From positions 1-5,058 of the forward strand of contig JAUYEQ010000128.1 of the NCBI GenBank assembly GCA_030691295.1: a stretch of 5,058 nucleotides of DNA, written 5' to 3'. This DNA comes from Bacteroidota bacterium (GTDB lineage Bacteria > Bacteroidota > Bacteroidia > Bacteroidales > Prolixibacteraceae). Positions 1-5,058 of the stretch are shown here, in pieces; position 1 is the first letter of the stretch, and each line of letters begins with the position of its first letter. Both the position numbers and the translations under genes were made by a program. Below the pieces are notes generated by a model that was not told where the DNA came from, made no database searches, and saw only the letters and a program-made list of their open reading frames with translations.

Positions 1-1355
1 TTTATACAACCATCTGGAACCGAACCTTTGGCGATGAATATTACCCTGAAGTAGCCGCCATCATTGAAAAATCGGCCCAGAAATTAATGGAATCGCTCAC
101 CAGCTTTTTCGGAAGGGATGGATCCATCAACATGTGGTCGAGAAGTATTTGCTACCGGACCTGGGTTTCAGGAGCGTTCCCCGTTGCCTTTATGCTGAAG
201 GACAAAACATTGGTGGATGCAGGTTGGGCGCGGAGGCTCTGTTCAGGTTCGTTGCTACAGTTTGTGACCCGCGAAGAATTTTATGACAACGACATTCCCA
301 GCCTCGGTTTTTACGGGCAAAAGGAATATATGGTGCAAAACTACAGTTGTGCCGCCAGTCCTTTCCTGATGTTCCTGCCATTTATTTGTCTGGCTTTGCC
401 CGACGATTCGCCGTTCTGGACAGCCAAAGAAAATGAAGGTGACTGGGAAACACTCGGAGAGCAATCGCACAAGGTCGTTCTCGAAAGTCCGGGATTGGTG
501 CTTGTGAATCATGGAAAAACGGGTACTTCCGAGATTATTCCGGGGAAGGTTTACTACGACGATCCGAATTATTCCAAACTTATTTACAACACGCATTTCC
601 CATGGGAAGACCTCAACCCACAGGGAGGAACCTCGATGGAATATAGTTTCCGCAGTCAGGACCCGAGAGACTTGCGGGGCGATGATGTGAACTTTTATCT
701 TACGGGTAAAGCGGTGGAAAACGATTCAGAAAAAAACCGTTCGTTTACAATTTCGCAAAGCATGTTTTTCAACGGTGTGCGGAAAGATGTACTTTACCGG
801 CAGGCCATCATGCGCCGTCCGCCAAACAATGGGGTGGGGTATATCATCGATTTGGCCGAAATTACCATTCCGGGAGGAGTAATCCGTGTTGACCGTTCAC
901 GGCTGGCTTTTGAATATGAATTGACGCTCGGTCATTTCGGGATGCCGCATATTGATGGCAAAAAAGCTACAATTAATCAGTTTGAAGTGGGTGGCAAGAA
1001 GGTGATGACAGCGTCCATTTCAGGAAGAAGAATTGCGTTGATTACCTATCATGGCTGGGACAAGCAGGACAGCATGGTGCATACCAACCGAAATGCCGAG
1101 GCCGATGAAAGTACCGTGATTTTTGCATACAAGAAGAGAATGGCCAAAAATCCGCCGATGGAACTGATGATCAGTGTGATGATTCACCGAATGGATAATC
1201 AGGAATGGACGGAAGAAGAATTGTCGCCAATAAAGGATATTAAAATCGTGGATATTACGCCTGAATATTCGGCTTTAGGCGCAACGATTACGCTTTTTAA
1301 CGGTGAAACATTTGAAATCGATTTCAAGGACATCGATGGGAAACGGTCGTGCTAA
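1..1355 (+). CDS. DUF2264 family protein, putative GH154-like glycoside hydrolase (5' truncated)
   Basis: The reading frame is open from the window edge (first full codon at position 3) to TAA at 1353-1355, giving 450 visible residues. The ATG at 87 is therefore probably internal: the 28 codons before it read as normal protein (for example WNRTFGDEYYPEV) and the true start lies upstream. The stretch with DGSINMWSRSICYR, just after position 115, resembles the conserved G-R-S-x-x-Y-R segment that I associate with DUF2264, in the helical toroid domain. The later two thirds alternate short hydrophobic strands and turns, as expected for the C-terminal beta-rich domain. From memory, some DUF2264 proteins of gut Bacteroides are GH154 exo-beta-glucuronidases that remove glucuronate from plant glycans; that activity here is an inference. 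Any signal peptide would be in the missing N-terminus, so location is unknown. Family identity is fairly secure, substrate is not. Confidence 0.8.
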   Translation, partial: YTTIWNRTFGDEYYPEVAAIIEKSAQKLMESLTSFFGRDGSINMWSRSICYRTWVSGAFPVAFMLKDKTLVDAGWARRLCSGSLLQFVTREEFYDNDIPSLGFYGQKEYMVQNYSCAASPFLMFLPFICLALPDDSPFWTAKENEGDWETLGEQSHKVVLESPGLVLVNHGKTGTSEIIPGKVYYDDPNYSKLIYNTHFPWEDLNPQGGTSMEYSFRSQDPRDLRGDDVNFYLTGKAVENDSEKNRSFTISQSMFFNGVRKDVLYRQAIMRRPPNNGVGYIIDLAEITIPGGVIRVDRSRLAFEYELTLGHFGMPHIDGKKATINQFEVGGKKVMTASISGRRIALITYHGWDKQDSMVHTNRNAEADESTVIFAYKKRMAKNPPMELMISVMIHRMDNQEWTEEELSPIKDIKIVDITPEYSALGATITLFNGETFEIDFKDIDGKRSC

Positions 1356-1377
1356 GTTACTTTTATATGAAATTGAA

Positions 1378-1400
1378 AACAAGGTGCATCTACACTTGTT
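1378..1400 (+). terminator. Imperfect hairpin after the DUF2264 gene (possible weak terminator)
   Basis: The arms AACAAGGTG (1378-1386) and CACTTGTT (1393-1400) can form an eight-pair stem with one bulged G and a six-base loop. It begins 22 bases after the DUF2264 stop codon, a plausible place for a transcript end. No T-tract follows (the next bases are ATGGATGGG), so it does not look like a strong intrinsic terminator. It could instead be a chance pairing or an RNA-stability element. Confidence 0.25.
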
Positions 1401-1434
1401 ATGGATGGGAGAACTGTTGCACGCGCTTTTTCGT

Positions 1435-1442
1435 TAGTTCTG
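1435..1442 (+). promoter_or_regulatory. Possible Bacteroidota -7 element upstream of the SDR gene
   Basis: TAGTTCTG matches seven of eight positions of the Bacteroidota -7 consensus TAnnTTTG and lies about 32 bases before the SDR start codon. There is no TTG at the expected distance (about 19-20 bases) upstream; the nearest, at 1417-1419, is only 15 bases away. This is weak support for a separate promoter. The alternative is read-through from the DUF2264 gene. Confidence 0.2.
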
Positions 1443-1473
1443 GTAACAGACGTAATTCTAAACTGAGAGTAAA

Positions 1474-2292
1474 ATGAGCATCATAAATTTTAATTTAGCG
1501 GGCAAAGTGGCCGTGATCACTGGTGGTGGGGGCGTATTGGGCGGAAGTATTGCACAAAGCCTTGCTCTTTTAGGCGTGAAGGTAGTTGTGCTTGGCCGCA
1601 CTCCTGATAGTATTGAAGCCCGTGCTGCAGAAATAGCTCTGCTGGGCGGCGAAGCCATGGCCGTGGTCAGCAATGTGGTTGAAATGGAAGAACTTAAAAA
1701 AGCCCGTACTCAAATCCTGGATAAATGGGGAAGCATTGATATTCTGGTGAATTGCGCCGGAGGAAACATTTCCGGAGCGAACATCCGACCCGACCAAACT
1801 ATTTTCGACATGGATACTGAGGCATGGGAAAAAGTATTGGATCTTAACCAAAACGGTACGGTTTACCCATGTTTGGTTTTTGGCGAAGTGATGGCCAAAA
1901 GCGGCAAAGGAAGTATTATCAACATTTCGTCAATGGCCACCTATTCCGCAATTACCCGTGTTCCGGGTTATTCGGTTGCCAAAACCGGTATGAATATTTT
2001 CACCCAATGGCTGGCAACCGAATTGGCACAAAAATTTGGCGAAGGATTACGGGTGAATGCCATCGCACCGGGATTTTTTATAGGCGATCAGAACCGCGAT
2101 TTGCTGATTAATCCGGATGGTTCATATACCGAACGAAGCAAAAAAATTATGGACAAAACACCGATGGGCCGTTTTGGCGACATCACCGAATTGAACGGGT
2201 TGGTTCAGTTCCTTTGTTCCGATGCGGCAAGTTTTATTACAGGCGCAATTATTCCTGTTGACGGAGGCTTCAGCGCTTATTCAGGAGTATAA
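1474..2292 (+). CDS. SDR family oxidoreductase, probable D-mannonate/D-fructuronate oxidoreductase
   Basis: This 272-residue protein is a complete classical short-chain dehydrogenase/reductase, a cytoplasmic NAD(P)(H)-dependent enzyme with a Rossmann fold. The cofactor loop TGGGGVLG is at residues 16-23, with Val21 where most classical SDRs have glycine. The NNAG equivalent is N93-C-A-G96, and the catalytic tetrad can be read as N125, S153, Y166 and K170. After the second strand the sequence is LGR (40-42) with no acidic residue, which favours NADP(H); this is inferred. The end, PVDGGFSAYSGV, is typical of the family. The closest match I recognise is the Bacteroidota group annotated as D-mannonate oxidoreductase, which interconverts D-fructuronate and D-mannonate in glucuronate catabolism; gluconate 5-dehydrogenase-like activity is the main alternative. 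The ATG at 1474 puts the Rossmann fold at the right distance from the N-terminus; no strong Shine-Dalgarno is seen. The YjbR gene follows after 18 bases, so co-transcription is likely. Confidence 0.85.
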   Translation: MSIINFNLAGKVAVITGGGGVLGGSIAQSLALLGVKVVVLGRTPDSIEARAAEIALLGGEAMAVVSNVVEMEELKKARTQILDKWGSIDILVNCAGGNISGANIRPDQTIFDMDTEAWEKVLDLNQNGTVYPCLVFGEVMAKSGKGSIINISSMATYSAITRVPGYSVAKTGMNIFTQWLATELAQKFGEGLRVNAIAPGFFIGDQNRDLLINPDGSYTERSKKIMDKTPMGRFGDITELNGLVQFLCSDAASFITGAIIPVDGGFSAYSGV

Positions 2293-2310
2293 AACCTACT
2301 AATTTTTGTT

Positions 2311-2664
2311 ATGAACATCGAAGAATTCAGGGAATATTGTATTTCGAAACCGGGAGTTATCGAGGAATTCCCGTTCGATGAAGTTACACTGGTTTTTAAA
2401 GTGATGGGCAAAATGTTTGCGCTCACAAATCTCGATGGCGAATGGTCACTAAACCTGAAATGCGACCCGCAACGTGCCATCGAACTTCGTGAAATGTATC
2501 CGGCCATTCAGCCTGGCTATCACATGCACAAAGCCCACTGGAACACGATAATGATGGATGGTTCGCTAAGCCAAAAGCTTATTTTAGAACTGATCGACCA
2601 TTCCTATCAGCTGGTTTTTGATAAGCTGCCTCTGAAACTAAGGAATCTGAACCCTGATCTGTGA
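2311..2664 (+). CDS. MmcQ/YjbR family protein
   Basis: This complete 117-residue protein has the usual length for the MmcQ/YjbR family, small proteins with a CyaY-like alpha/beta fold sometimes called DNA-binding, although their cellular role is not established. Recognisable family features are the N-terminal helix ending in KPGVIEEFPF (13-22), the strand FKVMGKMFAL (29-38), a tryptophan-containing strand around W45, the segment PGYHM (68-72) followed by HW (76-77), and the C-terminal helix with ELIDHSYQLVFDKLP, which is characteristic of the family. There is no signal peptide or membrane segment, so it should be cytoplasmic. It starts 18 bases after the SDR stop, with an AT-rich leader and no Shine-Dalgarno. 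Its final 86 bases overlap the end of the convergent GNAT gene. The conserved C-terminal helix lies inside that overlap, so this gene appears to be the older coding content there. Confidence 0.88.
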   Translation: MNIEEFREYCISKPGVIEEFPFDEVTLVFKVMGKMFALTNLDGEWSLNLKCDPQRAIELREMYPAIQPGYHMHKAHWNTIMMDGSLSQKLILELIDHSYQLVFDKLPLKLRNLNPDL

Positions 2665-3883
2665 GAGTTTTTCCAAATATCCTGAACCGTTTGTAAACTT
2701 TGCCTCCCATCCGTTCCATTTCGCCTCTTACAGCGGTGTTGTGTTCGAGTTCAAGATGCGAATCAAGGGTAGTTTTTCCAAGAGCAATCGCCGATTCCAG
2801 CATCTTTACACCCATCATCGCATCCAGTCCTTTTCCCCGGTATTCAGGATCAATTCCGCCAAGCAAAAGGTTCAACTGTTTTGACTTTCTGGCCGTCCGG
2901 AAAATTTGAAAAATGCCAAAAGGGAACAGATATCCTTTTGCTTTTTTTATTCCGTCGCCAATATGCGACATACCAATTACAAAAGCAACTACTTCATTCT
3001 GTTGATTTACCACAATCTTGATAAAACGGGGATTGATCAGAAAAAGATAACGGTTGGCAAAGTCGTCCATTTCTGCTTCTGTAAAAGGCACAAATCCGAA
3101 GATTTCAGTAAAAGTCCGGTTCAGTAAATGAAGTACCGGATGAATGTATGGTTTGACTTTTCGGCGGGAAGTGAATTCCAAAACGCGCACGGTTTTGTTC
3201 ATCCGAATGGCACGTTCCTGAATCTTCAGGTAAAATTCAGGAATAGGGTTGGGGATTTTAATCCGATAGACTACCAGATCCATTTCTTTGGAATAGCTAT
3301 TTTGTTCCAGTAAATCAACCTGATAGGGGAAATTGCAGTTGGAAGCAATTACCACTGGTTCATCAAACCCCTCAATCAGAAACCCCTGCGGATCTTTGTC
3401 CGAAAATGCAAGTGGACCAATCAGCTTCTCCATCCCCTTTTCCCTGCCCCAGTTTTCGACAAAATGTAGCAGTTCTGCAGCAACTTCCGCGTCATTCCAT
3501 GTTTCGAAAAAAGCGAACCGTGCATGTTTTTCGTTGTGGTCGGCATTGTATTTCCGATGAATGATTCCCATAATCCGGCCAACTACTTTTTCCCCTTTGC
3601 TGGCCAGCAGTAGAATCGTGTCGCACGATTGGAACGATTTGTTTTTCTTCGGATTGAAAAACTCCTGTTCGTCCATGTATATCGGGGGAACCCAGTTGGA
3701 ATGGTTTTTATGAATTTCTGCCGGAAGATGAATAAACTGGTGCAGTTGTTTTTTATTGGTTACTTCCTGAATGGTGATCTGAGATTTGGAAACAGGTTTG
3801 AATTCCTGATTAGTCACAGGAGGCAACTCTGAAATCTCGTTTTCATTTTCAATCTGATCTTTCGGGCCTGATTTGGTTAGCAT
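2579..3883 (-). CDS. GNAT-like N-acetyltransferase family protein with N- and C-terminal extensions
   Basis: This 434-residue protein resembles a group of roughly 370-400-residue GNAT-fold proteins common in Bacteroidota, whose substrate is unknown. The conserved core begins near residue 35 with ITIQEVTNKKQLHQF, followed by NWVPP (63-67), an acetyltransferase-type strand KVVGRIMGII, and a C-terminal GNAT domain. That domain carries the acetyl-CoA loop-like sequence DPEYRGKGLDA (345-355), where R349-G-K-G352 is followed by L-D rather than the usual G or A, then LELEHNTAVRGEMERMGG (377-394) and YKRFRIF (397-403). Residues 1-34 are polar and acidic and probably disordered; no other ATG lies before residue 70, which would cut into the core, so the start at 3883 is kept. 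Residues 408-434 appear to be an extension beyond the family's normal end and are encoded antisense to the YjbR gene. It is transcribed divergently from comM. No membrane segment is evident. Confidence 0.8.
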   Translation of the reverse strand: MLTKSGPKDQIENENEISELPPVTNQEFKPVSKSQITIQEVTNKKQLHQFIHLPAEIHKNHSNWVPPIYMDEQEFFNPKKNKSFQSCDTILLLASKGEKVVGRIMGIIHRKYNADHNEKHARFAFFETWNDAEVAAELLHFVENWGREKGMEKLIGPLAFSDKDPQGFLIEGFDEPVVIASNCNFPYQVDLLEQNSYSKEMDLVVYRIKIPNPIPEFYLKIQERAIRMNKTVRVLEFTSRRKVKPYIHPVLHLLNRTFTEIFGFVPFTEAEMDDFANRYLFLINPRFIKIVVNQQNEVVAFVIGMSHIGDGIKKAKGYLFPFGIFQIFRTARKSKQLNLLLGGIDPEYRGKGLDAMMGVKMLESAIALGKTTLDSHLELEHNTAVRGEMERMGGKVYKRFRIFGKTLTDQGSDSLVSEAAYQKPADRNGRSVLK

Positions 3884-3935
3884 ACAAAGTCATTTAAACG
3901 GTATGCAAGATATTCAAATTTTTATTGAATCAGCT

Positions 3936-3967
3936 ATTGTACAGATGATACTGTCTTCGTACATTTA
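3936..3967 (+). promoter_or_regulatory. Candidate Bacteroidota promoter for comM
   Basis: ATTG at 3936-3939 and TACATTTA at 3960-3967 are separated by 20 bases, close to the Bacteroidota sigma-ABfr arrangement (TTTG, about 19-20 bases, TAnnTTTG). Each element misses one consensus position. The -7 element ends 26 bases before the comM ATG, so the leader would be short. A small inverted repeat, TGTAC at 3938-3942 and GTACA at 3959-3963, falls on both elements and could be a regulator site or chance. Confidence 0.4.
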
Positions 3968-3981
3968 GCTAACAATAAATC

Positions 3982-3989
3982 CAAAACTA
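3982..3989 (-). promoter_or_regulatory. Possible -7 element for the GNAT gene
   Basis: On the minus strand these bases read TAGTTTTG, a perfect match to TAnnTTTG. No TTTG/TTG is seen at the expected -33 spacing, which would lie inside the first codons of comM. If used, it gives a leader of roughly 90 bases before the GNAT start at 3883. A short AT-rich motif like this can easily occur by chance. Confidence 0.22.
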
Positions 3990-3993
3990 TTTC

Positions 3994-5058
3994 ATGCTGA
4001 TAAAAACCTTTGCCAGTGCAGTTCATGGTATCGACGCTACTACCATTACCATCGAAACAGAAATTTCTCAGGGGATAAAATTTTATATGGTTGGCTTACC
4101 CGATAATGCGGTAAAGGAAAGTCAGCAACGAATCGAGTCAGCAATGCGGCTTAATAAATTCAAATGGCCACACAAAAAAGTGGTGATCAACATGGCGCCT
4201 GCTGACATACGCAAGGAAGGTTCGGCTTACGATTTACCACTGGCCATCGGCATTCTGGCGGCAAACGAGCAGATAAAATCCGACAAGGTGTCACGTTTCC
4301 TGATGGTTGGCGAATTGTCGCTCGACGGAAACCTGCAACCTGTGAAAGGAGCTTTGTCAATTGCCATCAAAGCGCGGCAGGAAGGTTTTGAAGGGTTTAT
4401 CCTTCCGAAGGAAAATGCACGCGAAGCTGCCGTAGTGGATACTTTAAAGGTGTTTGGTGTTGAAAGCCTGCGCGAAGTGATCGACTTTTTTAACGATGAA
4501 TTGGTTCTGGAACAAACCATTGTCAATACCCGCGAGGAATTTCTTACAAAAGTGAACGAATGTGATGTCGATTTCAGCGATGTGAAAGGTCAGGAAAACG
4601 TGAAACGTGCCCTCGAAATAGCGGCAGCCGGCGGTCACAATGTAATTATGATAGGGCCCCCTGGAGCCGGAAAGACTATGTTAGCTAAAAGAATACCTAC
4701 GATACTACCACCATTTACCCTACGCGAAGCCCTGGAAACGACCAAAATACATTCGGTGGTAGGCAAAATAGATCGCAATACGTCACTCATGACCCAACGT
4801 CCGTTTCGCTCACCTCACCATACAATAAGTGATGTCGCTTTGGTTGGTGGAGGTGCTTTCCCTCAGCCGGGAGAAATAAGTTTGGCGCACAATGGTGTTT
4901 TATTTCTGGACGAACTTCCTGAATTTAAGAGACAGGTTCTCGAAGTAATGCGGCAACCTTTGGAAGATAGGACGATCACCATTTCGAGGGCCAAGTTTTC
5001 GGTCGAATTTCCGGCAAGTTTTATGTTGGTTACCTCCATGAATCCATGCCCGTGTGGC
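3994..5058 (+). CDS. comM: YifB/ComM family Mg-chelatase-like AAA+ ATPase (3' truncated by the window)
   Basis: The frame is open from ATG at 3994 to the window end, giving 355 residues of a family usually about 510 long, so roughly 150 C-terminal residues are missing. Residues about 1-170 form the N-terminal ChlI/Lon-protease-like domain, with VGLPD (33-37), NMAPAD (66-71) and GELSLDG. The AAA+ magnesium-chelatase domain follows: Walker A GPPGAGKT (221-228), the family signature RSPHHT (272-277), Walker B VLFLDE (302-307), and NPCPCG (350-355), the start of a conserved cysteine motif. In Vibrio and Haemophilus, ComM is a hexameric helicase that promotes branch migration during integration of transforming DNA; the gene is also widespread in bacteria not known to be competent. 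It acts in the cytoplasm. It is divergent from the GNAT gene across 110 bases, and a promoter candidate lies just upstream. All visible motifs are intact. The start leaves the usual short N-terminus ([14 protein letters not shown]), though no Shine-Dalgarno is seen. Confidence 0.95.
   Translation, partial: MLIKTFASAVHGIDATTITIETEISQGIKFYMVGLPDNAVKESQQRIESAMRLNKFKWPHKKVVINMAPADIRKEGSAYDLPLAIGILAANEQIKSDKVSRFLMVGELSLDGNLQPVKGALSIAIKARQEGFEGFILPKENAREAAVVDTLKVFGVESLREVIDFFNDELVLEQTIVNTREEFLTKVNECDVDFSDVKGQENVKRALEIAAAGGHNVIMIGPPGAGKTMLAKRIPTILPPFTLREALETTKIHSVVGKIDRNTSLMTQRPFRSPHHTISDVALVGGGAFPQPGEISLAHNGVLFLDELPEFKRQVLEVMRQPLEDRTITISRAKFSVEFPASFMLVTSMNPCPCG

Noticed and set aside
87..89. ATG at 87 as the true start of the DUF2264 gene
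   Set aside because: The same frame is open to the window edge and reads as plausible family sequence before this Met, so the start lies upstream of the window.
190..596. Minus-strand open frames of 63 and 113 codons inside the DUF2264 gene
   Set aside because: They lie wholly within a well-supported coding region, have no recognisable domain and no credible leader; they are frame shadows.
1458..2111. Open frames on both strands inside the SDR gene (71, 93 and 80 codons)
   Set aside because: The SDR frame has every expected family motif, and these alternatives have low-complexity or unfamiliar translations.
2277..2507. Minus-strand open frame of 76 codons across the SDR-YjbR junction
   Set aside because: It overlaps two supported genes, has no recognisable domain, and the YjbR frame explains the region.
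2700..3832. Series of plus-strand open frames of 61-75 codons opposite the GNAT gene
   Set aside because: All are antisense to the GNAT core, which is recognisable across its whole length; the translations resemble nothing and have no shared spacing or leaders.
4227..4638. Minus-strand open frames of 99 and 64 codons within comM
   Set aside because: The plus-strand frame is unambiguous ComM with intact Walker and chelatase motifs, so these are shadows.
1..5058. tRNA/rRNA genes, CRISPR arrays, insertion sequences, toxin-antitoxin or defence systems
   Set aside because: I saw no cloverleaf-like sequence, spaced direct repeats, transposase motifs or paired small genes; nearly all of the window is accounted for by the five genes.

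Overview
The window looks like chromosomal DNA of a member of the Bacteroidota. The signs are AT-rich leaders without clear Shine-Dalgarno sequences, matches to the Bacteroidota -33/-7 promoter pattern (TTTG / TAnnTTTG), a DUF2264 protein of the kind common in polysaccharide-degrading Bacteroidota, and a long GNAT-like protein typical of that phylum. Base composition appears moderate, in the mid-40s % GC by eye. I cannot place it below phylum, although a marine or gut Bacteroidales-type lineage would fit.

Layout: (1) Positions 1-1355 (+) hold the 3' part of a DUF2264 protein, a family I associate with GH154 beta-glucuronidases. (2) After a 118-base spacer, 1474-2292 (+) encodes a classical SDR oxidoreductase resembling the D-mannonate/D-fructuronate oxidoreductases of Bacteroidota. 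(3) Eighteen bases later, 2311-2664 (+) encodes a small MmcQ/YjbR protein. (4) On the minus strand, 2579-3883 encodes a 434-residue GNAT-like protein; its last 27 codons run antisense through the 3' end of the YjbR gene. (5) A divergent intergenic region of 110 bases (3884-3993) separates it from (6) the 5' part of a comM/yifB Mg-chelatase-like AAA+ ATPase gene, 3994-5058 (+), cut by the window end.

The first two genes could work together: release of uronic acid from a glycan, then reduction of the keto-uronate intermediate. The window may therefore be the downstream edge of a glycan (uronate) utilisation locus, followed by housekeeping genes. YjbR, GNAT and ComM have no evident link to that pathway.

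I see no RNA genes, CRISPR arrays, insertion sequences or defence-type systems, and no clearly new multi-gene system. The most unusual structural point is the 86-base convergent overlap, which looks like a stop-codon loss in the GNAT gene.
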